DNA of 64,000 nucleotides from Calditrichota bacterium. Its GTDB lineage: Bacteria; Electryoneota; AABM5-125-24; Hatepunaeales; Hatepunaeaceae. The stretch spans positions 1-64,000 of the forward strand of contig JABGPL010000011.1 of NCBI GenBank assembly GCA_018644935.1, given 5' to 3'. Position numbers and translations under genes: made by a program. How positions within the stretch are numbered: position 1 is the first letter of the stretch; every line of letters starts with the position of its first letter. This document shows positions 16,780 to 26,095 of this stretch, piece after piece. A model generated the notes under the pieces. It was not told the origin of the DNA. It did not search any database and saw nothing but the letters and a program-made list of their open reading frames with translations.

Positions 16780-16962
16780 TCACTGATCCGAAGATTCCCC
16801 CTCATCATCCTTATCCCAATCCACCTTACACGTCCCATTCTTATCCACCAGCATATCCAGCTTTTCGCAGTACAAAGCGATAAACGTCCGGCAAGTCTTA
16901 GACCCATCGGCAAGTTTATCCGGCCATCTCGCGTGTTCGCAGGTTAGGTCGCAGTATTTCAT
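16780..16962 (-). CDS. Small cysteine-rich protein (60 aa)
   Basis: The product begins MKYCDLTCEHARWPD and has five cysteines (4, 8, 24, 32, 45) with a CxxxC opening; the tail is acidic. Composition, an AGGAG ten bases upstream of the ATG and the lack of low-complexity sequence argue that it is real, and the overlapping frame at 16722-16913 is its shadow. Cysteine spacing suggests metal (zinc or iron-sulfur) binding, but no family is identified. It is transcribed leftward, alone, towards the REP-like palindrome. Confidence 0.7.
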   Translation of the reverse strand: MKYCDLTCEHARWPDKLADGSKTCRTFIALYCEKLDMLVDKNGTCKVDWDKDDEGESSDQ

Positions 16963-17189
16963 TTTTGGGAACTCTCCTAAAATGTAATTTCTTGTTATCC
17001 CGTATTAACTAACTACATTTGATTTTGATTCGCAAGATTCGCTCATATTTTCGGATCAAAACGAATTGAAGTTGAGTTAAATCTTGAAGTTGATTGGATG
17101 GGAAGTTAAGTTATCAGTACGCTGAAGAAGAGATTGCTTCGCTTCGCTCGCATTGATATAAACGGAGCGAATCAAATTGAAGAGTTTTT

Positions 17190-18584
17190 ATGGGAGTTAT
17201 ACAATTGTTACGGTTAAGAACTGGTATCTTGGTTTTGGTTGCTGTTGTGTTTATGGCGGCACAAGCCTTCGCAGAGCCAATACAGCTAGATTGGGATAAG
17301 GCATGGAAACTTGCACTTGAGAGGAGTGAGCAGGTTGCTTCGGCACGGGACGAGATTGCAAAGGCCGACCACCAGATCGGTGAAGCTTATTCTGCTGCGA
17401 TGCCAACAGTTGACGTTACCGGAGTTATGCAGCATTATTTTATGCTGCCTGAAATGATCATGATTCTACCAGGTGCATTGATGGGATCTGGTGACTCTAC
17501 TTCGGGACCTCCACCTGATATCAGACTCAAGACCAAACGTGGGACTGAGAACACAGCTAATGCTTCCATTGACATCAATCAGCCGTTGTATACGGGTGGC
17601 AAACTCGGAATTGCCCTTGAACTTGCAAAAATTTATAGTGAGATCAGCAAATTAGGATTAAAAGTAACATGGGAAGAGCTCAGGCTGGCGCTAGTACGAA
17701 TTTTCTATGGTGCTCTGCTAACTGAAGAGTATATGGCAGTCAGCAATGAAGCAATTACTCAGGCTGAACGGCATTATAGGCAGGCACAGAACCTCTTTGA
17801 TCAGGGTATGGTAAGTGAGTATGATTTGATCCGTGCAAACGTCGCTGTGGCGAATTTGCGTCCACAGGTACTTGAAGCCGAGACTGCCCGAGATATGGCG
17901 TATAAGGGGCTTTTGCATATGATTGGTATGGATATCGACAGTGAGGTCGAGTTAACCGGCAATCTGGAGATCACACCTGAAAATTTACTTGATTATGATG
18001 CTGCCGTCAAAGCGGCAATGAGCAATCGGGATGAGTTCACCCAGCTTGGTCTACAAGCTGAGATGTATGAAGGTCAATATAAAATCGAAAAGCACAGCAC
18101 ACTCTGGCCAAATGTCATATTGAACATGAAGTATGAGACGATGGCGCAGGCAGATGACATGAACATAAGTAAGTATGAATTCCTGGGGGGATTCGGGGGT
18201 AGTTTGATAGTTCAAATTCCACTGTTCGATGGATTTGCTTCCAAACACAAAGCTGAAACAGCATTGATAAATAAACGGTCAGTTTACCGTCAGCGAGAGC
18301 TGCTTGAGCGTGGTGTGAAAATTCAGGTGTTTGAAGCACAGGGGAACTATCGTAAGGCAACAGAGAGGCTTAAAGCAGCAAGAGAAACTCTGAGTCAGGC
18401 AACCCGAGGCAGTGAGATTGCTGAAGTCAGATACAAAGAGGGCGTAGGGACACAATTGGAACTTCTCGATTCCGAACTCCAGGTGAACAACAGCAAAGTA
18501 AACGTCCTGCAGGCTCAATATGATCTAAGAGTTGCTGAGGCGACCTTTAGACGGGCTATGGGATCTGGTGTTGGATCGGATTAA
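17190..18584 (+). CDS. TolC-family outer-membrane efflux protein
   Basis: The 464-residue protein has a signal peptide ending near AAQAFAEP and two repeats of the outer-membrane-factor fold: long coiled-coil helices (for example ALERSEQVASARDEIAKADH and RGSEIAEVRYKEGVGTQLE) alternating with short barrel strands (ASIDINQPLYTGGKL and SLIVQIPLFDGFASKH). The PLYTGG and PLFDGF motifs mark equivalent positions in the two halves. Such proteins form trimeric channels through the outer membrane and periplasm for RND or ABC efflux, or for type I secretion. No inner-membrane pump or adaptor is adjacent, so this gene stands alone here. The ribosome site (GAAGAG) is modest. A series of hairpins follows the stop. 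Confidence 0.93.
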   Translation: MGVIQLLRLRTGILVLVAVVFMAAQAFAEPIQLDWDKAWKLALERSEQVASARDEIAKADHQIGEAYSAAMPTVDVTGVMQHYFMLPEMIMILPGALMGSGDSTSGPPPDIRLKTKRGTENTANASIDINQPLYTGGKLGIALELAKIYSEISKLGLKVTWEELRLALVRIFYGALLTEEYMAVSNEAITQAERHYRQAQNLFDQGMVSEYDLIRANVAVANLRPQVLEAETARDMAYKGLLHMIGMDIDSEVELTGNLEITPENLLDYDAAVKAAMSNRDEFTQLGLQAEMYEGQYKIEKHSTLWPNVILNMKYETMAQADDMNISKYEFLGGFGGSLIVQIPLFDGFASKHKAETALINKRSVYRQRELLERGVKIQVFEAQGNYRKATERLKAARETLSQATRGSEIAEVRYKEGVGTQLELLDSELQVNNSKVNVLQAQYDLRVAEATFRRAMGSGVGSD

Positions 18585-18598
18585 GCGGACCTCAGCTT

Positions 18599-18787
18599 GA
18601 TCGAATATAGTCGATCGGAAATGTTCAGTTTTTGAGGAATTCCACTACCCTGTCTGTCTCAGAATGTGAGGTAGTGAAACAGTTGCTTAGAGTGAATCCG
18701 TCTGTTGACGGATTGTCGAACAGGAATGTTCTGACCTACTGAAAACAAAAGAAAAGGGCTATGCACTCATTGTGCATAGCCCTTTTC
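18599..18787 (+). ncRNA. Candidate structured RNA: five consecutive hairpins after tolC-like gene
   Basis: Between the stop at 18584 and the convergent gene at 18811 there are five inverted repeats in series: GATCGA/TCGATC (18599-18616), CACTACC/GGTAGTG (18643-18676), AATCCGTC-TGTT-GACGGATT (18695-18714), GAACA-GGAA-TGTTC (18718-18731) and the terminator stem (18751-18787). The fourth has a GNRA tetraloop (GGAA) only if read on the plus strand, which favours that orientation. It could be an independent small RNA or a structured 3' UTR. No known family is recognised. Confidence 0.45.
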
Positions 18788-18790
18788 TTT
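18751..18790. terminator. Strong bidirectional terminator between convergent genes
   Basis: GAAAAGGGCTATGCAC pairs perfectly with GTGCATAGCCCTTTTC (16 bp) around a five-base loop. T-rich ends on the plus strand and a complementary A-rich 5' flank let it act in both directions, between the TolC-like gene and the secreted protein gene. Confidence 0.9.
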
Positions 18791-18810
18791 GTAAAAGTCT
18801 TTGTCGAAAT

Positions 18811-20877
18811 CTATTTGATAAGCGTCATCTTTGAGAAGAAAGTGTTGGCTGAAGTTTGCATTCTGACGATATAGATTCCGGCTGAAACGTCTTTTCCGTC
18901 CCAGATTACCTGATGGTGACCAGCATTGAGAAGGCCAGTCTGCAATGTCTGAATTAACCTGCCGCTAATATTGTAGACTGACAGGTTGACATCCATCGGT
19001 TTATCCACTGAGAAAGGAATGACTGTTGTGCTATTGAATGGATTTGGATAATTTGAACCAAGGGATAACTGAGTTGGAACATTCGCCTGATCGTTTAGAC
19101 CCAACCAGCCGACATTATTAATAATCAGGTTTTCCCATGTCATTGCGAGATTGTTTATCTCATCCATTGCTTCAATAATAAACCAGACCGAATCACCCTC
19201 TGCGAGATTCAAGCGAACTGTAGCATCAACGGGGACGCTGAAGTAATATGTTTGAAAATTATCCTCTGCGGGTCTGGATAAATATGGTTCAGCATATGCC
19301 CAGTCTATGTTAGGGTCTTGTGGGTGAAGGTTACTGAATTTGGCTCGAACGGAGCTTATATCATGTAATTCATCTGCAACGTCCGCTGAAATAACCCAAT
19401 CTTCGTTTGATGTGAAAGTGTTTACTTCGACATTGTTGATTTCAGGTGGTTCCAAATCGGTTTCACCTAACTTTCCTGCGAAAGCCATCCACACGATGTC
19501 GTCAGGTCCTGCAACTATTTGAGCTTCAGTGAGGGTACCACCTTCAAAGCCATCGTCAAAAATAGACACCATTGTTTCAGGTTCACTCCAAGAATAACCT
19601 CCATCATCGGAATGATTCAAAGAAAATCCCTCAGAAGGTACCTGACCGTAAATATTTGAACCTACAAATATTCTGCCATTGGAGGAGTAAGTACCATTTG
19701 TACTGGAAAAAACTGATCTCACACCATCGTACTGTAGACTGTCCAAAGTAGTTATGGGATCAAATTGATCGTTGCCATAACCGAGCCATGAGTATGTATA
19801 CCAGTTATGATTAAATTCTCCCAGATTTGGAACACCTGTGGTACCAAAGACCCAGGGGGTTCCACCCTCGTTCACGTCAGGATATAACATCAAGCTTGGG
19901 TAAGCGGAATTACTCGGGTATTGAAAAACGTTCCACTCATCATCATCCGCTCTCATGTACCCAATTGAAGTACTTTCATCTGAGTTATTAATCACAGTAA
20001 AGTAAACATATCCGAATAGATTATCCTGATCAATCGGATTAGTTGCAGCAAGCTGATAGCTTTCATATGTATCACTGGATGCACCTGTGAATACAGGTTC
20101 ATCAATTTCGTTTAAGCCTGCATTTGCCCTCAGTGTGTAGTGATCGTACCGTTCAGTTTCCTCATTGTATATCTGAAACAGAATCCAGAGGTAGTCGTTG
20201 ATGTGATAGGTTATGTGCGGGAAAAGATGTTCAGTATTTAAATTAATTGCAAGCTGAATCGGACTCTCATTCCATGAGATTCCACGGTCGGGTGATTTGA
20301 ATGCTAAAATGGCAGCTCTCTCACCATCATCGGAATCATAATTCATAGTCATTATTACATAAAGGTCGCCATTGACATCTATACCACCATCTGCCCATTG
20401 GAATAATCCACCTCGCTGCTCGTAAATCATCTTATAAATGATATCGCCATCAGTATTAATCTGGATGTCGTATAGACCGTTAACACGATGTTGAGGGTTA
20501 TCCTGCCAGTTTATGTATGGGAGAATAGTGAAAATGTGCAGAGTTCCATTATTGTCTACGACCGTACCATAGTTATCGCAGATTGGGCCCCAGGCGTGTT
20601 CTCTTTCTTCATCATCTCCCAGCCACATACCATGGTCACCTGTATCCATAATTTCTGACCATGTACGTCCGTAATTCACCGAATACCTGTAACGGTATGT
20701 TCTGAACACCTCAAGGTCTCGTTCTGGACCTGATGGATCCTCAGATGGATTACCCGGTGTTATGGTCTTTTCACTTGGAGAATTGTCTGCATTGATATTA
20801 GCATATGCAAAATTGCCACATATGAACAGCAATGCAAAACAGGACGTAAAGACCAAAAAGTACTTAAAGTGGATCAT
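18811..20877 (-). CDS. Secreted sialidase/BNR-like beta-propeller protein with T9SS type A sorting domain
   Basis: The 688-residue product has a signal peptide (MIHFKYFLVFTSCFALLFICG...) and a large region with Asp-box-like turns (SPDRGISWNES, SDDGGYSWSEP, YSVNYGRTWSE), typical of BNR/sialidase-type propellers. An Ig-like segment (about 470-590) follows, and the C-terminal 80 residues match the T9SS type A sorting domain: NYPNPFNSTT, LSVYNISGRLIQTL, QVIWDGKDVSAGIYIVRM. T9SS cargo is exported by Sec, then across the outer membrane, where this tail is removed or attached to the surface. No sialidase catalytic set (Arg triad, Tyr/Glu) was confirmed, so enzymatic activity is uncertain and a binding role is equally likely. 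GAGGT precedes the ATG by about seven bases. Confidence 0.88.
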   Translation of the reverse strand: MIHFKYFLVFTSCFALLFICGNFAYANINADNSPSEKTITPGNPSEDPSGPERDLEVFRTYRYRYSVNYGRTWSEIMDTGDHGMWLGDDEEREHAWGPICDNYGTVVDNNGTLHIFTILPYINWQDNPQHRVNGLYDIQINTDGDIIYKMIYEQRGGLFQWADGGIDVNGDLYVIMTMNYDSDDGERAAILAFKSPDRGISWNESPIQLAINLNTEHLFPHITYHINDYLWILFQIYNEETERYDHYTLRANAGLNEIDEPVFTGASSDTYESYQLAATNPIDQDNLFGYVYFTVINNSDESTSIGYMRADDDEWNVFQYPSNSAYPSLMLYPDVNEGGTPWVFGTTGVPNLGEFNHNWYTYSWLGYGNDQFDPITTLDSLQYDGVRSVFSSTNGTYSSNGRIFVGSNIYGQVPSEGFSLNHSDDGGYSWSEPETMVSIFDDGFEGGTLTEAQIVAGPDDIVWMAFAGKLGETDLEPPEINNVEVNTFTSNEDWVISADVADELHDISSVRAKFSNLHPQDPNIDWAYAEPYLSRPAEDNFQTYYFSVPVDATVRLNLAEGDSVWFIIEAMDEINNLAMTWENLIINNVGWLGLNDQANVPTQLSLGSNYPNPFNSTTVIPFSVDKPMDVNLSVYNISGRLIQTLQTGLLNAGHHQVIWDGKDVSAGIYIVRMQTSANTFFSKMTLIK

Positions 20878-21528
20878 TTCGATACCTCAAAAATTTGTGT
20901 TTGTCGCACAAAAATGTTGAACGAAGGACAAACCGATACTATGCTTAGTTTAAGATTGTAACCAAGAACAGGCAAATTGTCAACAGTCAGCCGGGAGAAA
21001 ATTTCAAAACACACTTCATTCCTCAAAATAATACGCATTTTTTACAAGTAGTTTTGTCCCATTGTGCTGTTCACAGAGCCAAATTGATAAATTTCGAGTT
21101 AATTTTGAAATAATCACAAAAAGTGGTTGATATCAAAATTGATTCTCGAGGCACCAATGGAAATATGTTGATTAATCCTTTAACTCAACTGTTTAACCGG
21201 GCTTAGTCAATTAAAGCAGAAAGCAAAATATAAGGCTAAGATACTTCAATTTATCAGAAAGTTAATTATTTCTAAGTGAACTCTTTTGTACAGAAATAAA
21301 TAATCTCAATTGTCCTTACAGCAAGGACTTTAACGCCTCATCATCAGGATGCAGAATGGTTACAGTAAAACTGGTTGATTAACAGGTTTCAACTACGCGA
21401 CAGTGCTGTTATTCGTCTGGTGAGTGAAAGCGGATCCGAATATTCATCCATCGCTAGATAAGTTGTGCGAATTGTCAATGTGGGAGATGCGTCTCTGGGT
21501 AGAATACAATAAAACCTAATCAAGTGTT
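20878..21528. other. 650-bp intergenic region, no supported gene
   Basis: No coding signal is visible on either strand. A hairpin GTCCTT-ACAGC-AAGGAC lies at about 21314-21330 without a T-run. The left end holds the promoter of the leftward secreted protein gene; the right end follows the leftward biotin carrier gene. Confidence 0.5.
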
Positions 21529-22035
21529 TTATTCAATTGTAATCAGTAAATCACCCTTGTTAACAGCCATACCTGGAGAAACAGCACACTTTTTCAGAAT
21601 ACCGTCAATAGGAGCAGAGATTTCATTTTCCATTTTCATAGCTTCAACAACAATTACTCCCTGTCCTTTCTGTACCGTTTCACCTACTTCCCGCAGGAGT
21701 TTTACAATTAATCCTGGCATAGGAGCCTTAATCTCTCCTATCTTTTCATGTTTCTGAGCCTTGTTTCCCATCAATTTTCTAATTGAATCTGTTCTTTCAT
21801 CACATATTTTTAGATCAACACTATCGCCATTAACCTTGATATTATGCATATCAGAGTTATGGTTAACTTCAATTTGGAATGGATGGTGATTGATTTTCAG
21901 GGATGTTACACCATTCAGGTTGCTGTAACTGTCAAGTTTAATTGAATCACCATTAATGGATGGATTTTCCTCCCATCCGGCAGATGGAATTTCAACGTTG
22001 TGACGCTTGCCTTTCAAATCTATGAAGAATTTCAT
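21529..22035 (-). CDS. Biotin carboxyl carrier protein (biotin/lipoyl domain)
   Basis: The 168-residue protein ends in a biotinyl domain (about 100-168): APMPGLIVKLLREVGETVQKGQ and the biotinylation site EAMKMENEI, where Lys134 should carry biotin. The first 95 residues contain a beta-rich region like that before the carrier domain of acyl-CoA or pyruvate/oxaloacetate carboxylases. It carries CO2 on biotin between a biotin carboxylase and a carboxyltransferase. Neither partner gene is present here, so the complex (acetyl/propionyl-CoA carboxylase or a decarboxylase) cannot be told; the linker-domain layout fits the acyl-CoA carboxylase or oxaloacetate decarboxylase type more than AccB. The gene stands alone on the minus strand. 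Confidence 0.92.
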   Translation of the reverse strand: MKFFIDLKGKRHNVEIPSAGWEENPSINGDSIKLDSYSNLNGVTSLKINHHPFQIEVNHNSDMHNIKVNGDSVDLKICDERTDSIRKLMGNKAQKHEKIGEIKAPMPGLIVKLLREVGETVQKGQGVIVVEAMKMENEISAPIDGILKKCAVSPGMAVNKGDLLITIE

Positions 22036-22286
22036 GTTAACTCAGAGTTCCAAAAAAATTGATGATAATTAAAACTAAGATAAAATCGTTCGAATTCAAA
22101 CGATAAGAAAATTCTATAATTTACTCAGGACAAATATTTTGTTATAAATCTTGACAATTTAGCGTTGAGACGTTAACTTTGGTCATTCAAAAGTTTGTAG
22201 CAGGCTCTCCTTGTTTGATTTAGTGGGAGTTCAAAAGTCCTGAATTTGATTTTCTTCAGTGTTTCAGTGTTTAAGATTAGGCCGAG

Positions 22287-23207
22287 ATGAAAAAAGCTTC
22301 CTGGAAGTTGTTGATCATGCGGGATGGAAAATCTTCGCAACGCACAATAAACTTCTCTCGTCAAAAAGCCATTTGGATCGCTTCATTTATTTTTATCATA
22401 ATCGGATCTATGAGTTTCATGGCGAGCCGTTTTGTGAATCGGCATTTGACTCAAATTGCTTTAAATGAAGTAAAGAATGAAAACCTCGAGTTGAGAAGAC
22501 AACTCGTTGTTATGGATGACCGTGTAGCTGAAATTCAAACCAACCTTACAGACCTTTTTGAAAAGGATGACCACCTCCGACTTACCGCTGGAATGCCGCG
22601 TATTGATGATGAAGTTCGGCAAGTTGGCATCGGTGGGGCAACTCCACATAACATCGCTTATGGCAACGGCGATGAATCCATCCAGCAAATGATTTTTGAC
22701 ATTGATAAAATTGAACGTGAAATTCGTTTGCAATATTCCAGCTTTTTAGAAATTGATAAAAAAATCAGATTGAATGCCGATCTGATAGCACACACACCTT
22801 CGATTCGACCTGTTGAAGGGGGATATACAAGCTCGCGCTTTGGGATGCGAACGGATCCTTTTTCTGGAAAATGGAAACAGCATAATGGGCAAGATATTGT
22901 ACAGGTACGCGGAGCCCCGGTTTATGCAACCGCAAATGGCAAGGTTGTTTTCTCCAAAAACGCACCTGGATTTGGTAAACTTGTGATTATCGATCATGGT
23001 TATTCGTTCAAAACTTCATATGGCCACTTAGGTAGATTGCTGGTAAAGAAAGGTCAAACAGTTGAGCGGGGACAGAAAATTGGTGAGATTGGCAATACAG
23101 GAAGATCTACTGGTCCTCATCTTCACTATGAAGTAACTGTAAACAAAAAAGCTGTAGATCCAATTGATTACATGTACGATGATTTCGCAGTAAGAAGTTA
23201 TAAATAA
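22287..23207 (+). CDS. Membrane-anchored M23 (LytM-type) peptidoglycan endopeptidase
   Basis: The 306-residue protein has a cytoplasmic tail, one transmembrane helix (about 28-47), a coiled coil (55-95) and a C-terminal peptidase M23 domain (about 175-290). Zinc ligands are present: His199 and Asp203 in HNGQD and the second His of HLH at 278-280, with the catalytic His247 in YGHL. The SSRFGMRTDPFSG and GNTGRSTGPHLHYE motifs are standard. It should cut peptide cross-links in peptidoglycan or act as a regulator of such hydrolases from the periplasmic side. All zinc-binding positions are intact, so it is likely active rather than a degenerate activator. It converges on the MFS gene with 12 bp between stops. 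Confidence 0.92.
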   Translation: MKKASWKLLIMRDGKSSQRTINFSRQKAIWIASFIFIIIGSMSFMASRFVNRHLTQIALNEVKNENLELRRQLVVMDDRVAEIQTNLTDLFEKDDHLRLTAGMPRIDDEVRQVGIGGATPHNIAYGNGDESIQQMIFDIDKIEREIRLQYSSFLEIDKKIRLNADLIAHTPSIRPVEGGYTSSRFGMRTDPFSGKWKQHNGQDIVQVRGAPVYATANGKVVFSKNAPGFGKLVIIDHGYSFKTSYGHLGRLLVKKGQTVERGQKIGEIGNTGRSTGPHLHYEVTVNKKAVDPIDYMYDDFAVRSYK

Positions 23208-23219
23208 GAGATATTTAGC

Positions 23220-24473
23220 TTATTCAATTCTGGAGAGCTTCTGTCTTCTTCCGAACATAGATAAAAGGACGTAACCCAGACCGGCGATAAGTGCTATTAG
23301 TGAGATGCCCATCCAGACATGGATGGGTTTTTCTGTATAGTCAAGTAACAATCCCCCAATTAATGGTCCAACAGCCCACCCCATCATCAGCACCATACTG
23401 TACGCACCCATGTAAGCTCCTGATTTTCCAGCTGGAGCCAGTGATGATACGTATGCACTCGCGGTCGGACTTTCAATCATCTCACCAAATGTAACAATGA
23501 TGATTCCCGTTACAACACCCATAAAACCACTTGCAAATCCAACACCAAGATAGCCGACCGCATATAAGATTGCCGCGATAATCATGAGCCGCAGGGACTT
23601 CAAGTGCCTGATCTTGTGTGCAAGAGGTACTTGAAGGATTGCTACAATCATGGCATTTATAAAGAAAAACATGCCAATTTGCATTTTTGGAAGACCCAAA
23701 TTGGATGATGAATGGATTGAAACAGTCATGAGTAGTTGACCTCTGACCAGAGTTAAGAGTAAAGTTACACCCAGGAAAAGAACCACATATGGGTCTTCTT
23801 TGATGAGTCGGAAAGTATTACTCTTTACGCCTACCGGTTGTGGTGTCCAGGTTTCTTTGACCTTGGCGGAAGTTAGAATGGTGACAATAATGAGTGTAAT
23901 GGCTGTTGAAACGAATAACCAGTGATATCCGAATCCGATTATTAATCCACCAATTGCCGGTCCAAGAGCCCAACCAAGATTTCCGCTAACTCGTATTACA
24001 CCATATGCTTCCCGTCTTTTCTTCACTGGGGTTACATCTGCTACTATTGCGTCAGTAATCGGCATAATTGAGCTACCAAGAATGCCACTGATTGTCCAGA
24101 ATATCGCAAAAACCAGAAAAATTTGTTTCGACCAGACTAAATAAGCGATCAATAGGAATGTTATTGAGCGGGAAGCTAAAGATGGAACGAGAAGTCTCTT
24201 CCGACCAAACCGATCCGAAAGTGAACCTCCAAATGCTCCCATGCTCGAACCAATTATTCCTGAAATAGTGAGCATCAGTCCGATTTTAGTAACCGGAATT
24301 GAGAGCTCCTCATTTAGATAAAGTGACAGAAACGGAATTGATAATGCAAATCCGAGCGAGCTGATGGATCTGATTAATGCGACCCAGGCTATTGTCCGGT
24401 CAATTTCAAGAAGACTCTTTACAAATTTGAATTTAATCAGATTGTTATGAAGGGATTCTTTCAAGGACGCCAA
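23220..24473 (-). CDS. Major facilitator superfamily transporter
   Basis: The 417-residue protein shows twelve hydrophobic segments and MFS motif A between helices 2 and 3 (GSLSDRFGRKRLL), with a second partial copy in the C-terminal half. It looks like a drug/sugar-type exporter, but the substrate is unknown. Its start overlaps the end of the NAD synthetase gene. The track start is TTG at 24473; an alternative TTG at 24464 would overlap the upstream TGA as TTGA. Neither has a strong Shine-Dalgarno sequence, so translation may be coupled to nadE. It and nadE form one leftward transcript. Confidence 0.9.
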   Translation of the reverse strand: MASLKESLHNNLIKFKFVKSLLEIDRTIAWVALIRSISSLGFALSIPFLSLYLNEELSIPVTKIGLMLTISGIIGSSMGAFGGSLSDRFGRKRLLVPSLASRSITFLLIAYLVWSKQIFLVFAIFWTISGILGSSIMPITDAIVADVTPVKKRREAYGVIRVSGNLGWALGPAIGGLIIGFGYHWLFVSTAITLIIVTILTSAKVKETWTPQPVGVKSNTFRLIKEDPYVVLFLGVTLLLTLVRGQLLMTVSIHSSSNLGLPKMQIGMFFFINAMIVAILQVPLAHKIRHLKSLRLMIIAAILYAVGYLGVGFASGFMGVVTGIIIVTFGEMIESPTASAYVSSLAPAGKSGAYMGAYSMVLMMGWAVGPLIGGLLLDYTEKPIHVWMGISLIALIAGLGYVLLSMFGRRQKLSRIE

Positions 24474-26095
24474 CGTTGAGCCAAAGGAATTCTCCTGCCA
24501 AATCCAAAAGCCTTGGATGTGAGTTTGATACCCGGAGGAGCCTGCCGACGTTTATATTCGCTTAATCGAACGAGTGAAAGAATTCTCTCTGAAATGTTTG
24601 AGTCAAATCCTGCTTTTACCAACGCGGGATGATCCAATCCTTCGACTATGTGTTTTTCGAGAATGTTATCAAGAATATCATATGGAGGTAATGAATCGGA
24701 ATCGAGTTGATTTGGACGCAATTCTGCTGATGGTGGTTTAGTTAATATTGAATCCGGAATAATTTCTTTTTCTCGATTTATCTTATGACAGATCTCATAG
24801 ACCATCGATTTTGGAACATCCGAGATTACAGCCAATCCCCCCGCCATGTCTCCATAGAGAGTGCAATATCCGGTAGCCAGCTCAGATTTATTTCCCGTTG
24901 TCAATAAAAGGTGACCATTTTTATTAGATAATGCCATTAGGAGGTTTCCACGGATACGGGCCTGGATATTTTCATCCGCAACGCCAGGATTATCAGCACT
25001 GAGTATATCGGGGATAGAGTTAGTGTAGGAATCCATTAATTTTGAAATTGGTTTGATCTTGTATGATATGTTTAGGTTCCTGGCGAGATTCTCAGAGTCA
25101 TAGATTGAGCCATCACTGGAGTAATGTGATGGCATCAGCAGAGCCTCCATGTTTTCGGCACCAAATGCACGGGCTCCAATGACTGCCACAAGTGCAGAAT
25201 CTATACCACCGGACAAACCAACAAGCCCTTTGGTAAACCCGCACTTCCTGGCGTAATCTCTTGTACCAAGGACCAACGCATCGATTGCTGCTTCAATATC
25301 ATCAGCTGGAGATTTATATTCAATGCCTTTTCCATCAGTATCAAAGAAAAGCAAATCTTCTTTGAACTCCCGACCCTGACAAATTAACTCACCTTTTGAG
25401 TTAAATGCCATGCTGTCACCATCAAAAACCAGGTCATCGTTTCCACCTATTGAGTTAACAAAACAGAATGTCGTTTTGTGATTGGTAGCAAAAGCACTAA
25501 ACACCTTTCTCCGGAAATGTCTTTTGATTAAAGTGAAGGGAGATGCAGCTATATTGATAATGATTGAAGCACCCGCTTTGACCAATGCTTCTCCTGGATC
25601 GGTATTATACATTCTGTGCTTCCAGAAATCGGGATCATTCCACACATCCTCACAAATGGTAATCCCGATCTTCATTCCGTGGAATTCAATTACATCAACA
25701 CTCTGTGCTGGATCAAAATACCTACTCTCGTCGAAAACATCATACGTGGGGAGAAGAGATTTTCTTTGCACAAATGAAATTTTGCCATTATCGATAAGAG
25801 CTGCTGAATTGTAGAGACCCTTTCCAAATTTCCCATTGTGTCTTTCCGCAAAACCAACTATTACACCGATACCAGAGACTGAATCAACCACTCGATCAAG
25901 TGCACCGAGGTTTTGATCGATAAACCGGGTTCTTTCGAGAAGATCGTGTGCAGGATACCCGGGAATACATTGTTCAGGAAATACACACAGGTCAGCACCC
26001 GAATCCTTTGCTTGCCCAGAGATTTGAATGATCTTATTGGCATTCCCCTGGAAATCGCCTATTGTAGTGTTAATCTGTGCGAGTGCTATTTTCAT
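24461..26095 (-). CDS. nadE: Glutamine-dependent NAD+ synthetase
   Basis: The 544-residue protein has both halves of the glutamine-dependent enzyme. The N-terminal nitrilase-type amidase (about 1-255) carries the triad Glu41 in FPEQCIPGYP, Lys112 in VQRKSLLPTYDVF and Cys148 in ITICEDVW. The C-terminal synthetase (about 265-544) carries the PP-loop SGGIDS at 295-300 and the typical TTGNKSELATGYCTLYGD segment. It makes NAD+ from nicotinic acid adenine dinucleotide, ATP and glutamine in the cytoplasm, with ammonia passed between domains. The start lacks a strong Shine-Dalgarno but is the only sensible one. It is followed by the overlapping MFS gene. Confidence 0.97.
   Translation of the reverse strand: MKIALAQINTTIGDFQGNANKIIQISGQAKDSGADLCVFPEQCIPGYPAHDLLERTRFIDQNLGALDRVVDSVSGIGVIVGFAERHNGKFGKGLYNSAALIDNGKISFVQRKSLLPTYDVFDESRYFDPAQSVDVIEFHGMKIGITICEDVWNDPDFWKHRMYNTDPGEALVKAGASIIINIAASPFTLIKRHFRRKVFSAFATNHKTTFCFVNSIGGNDDLVFDGDSMAFNSKGELICQGREFKEDLLFFDTDGKGIEYKSPADDIEAAIDALVLGTRDYARKCGFTKGLVGLSGGIDSALVAVIGARAFGAENMEALLMPSHYSSDGSIYDSENLARNLNISYKIKPISKLMDSYTNSIPDILSADNPGVADENIQARIRGNLLMALSNKNGHLLLTTGNKSELATGYCTLYGDMAGGLAVISDVPKSMVYEICHKINREKEIIPDSILTKPPSAELRPNQLDSDSLPPYDILDNILEKHIVEGLDHPALVKAGFDSNISERILSLVRLSEYKRRQAPPGIKLTSKAFGFGRRIPLAQRWRP

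Noticed and set aside
16722-16913. 63-residue minus-strand ORF
   Set aside because: Overlaps the better supported Cys-rich ORF 16780-16962 in another frame and extends through the REP-like palindrome.
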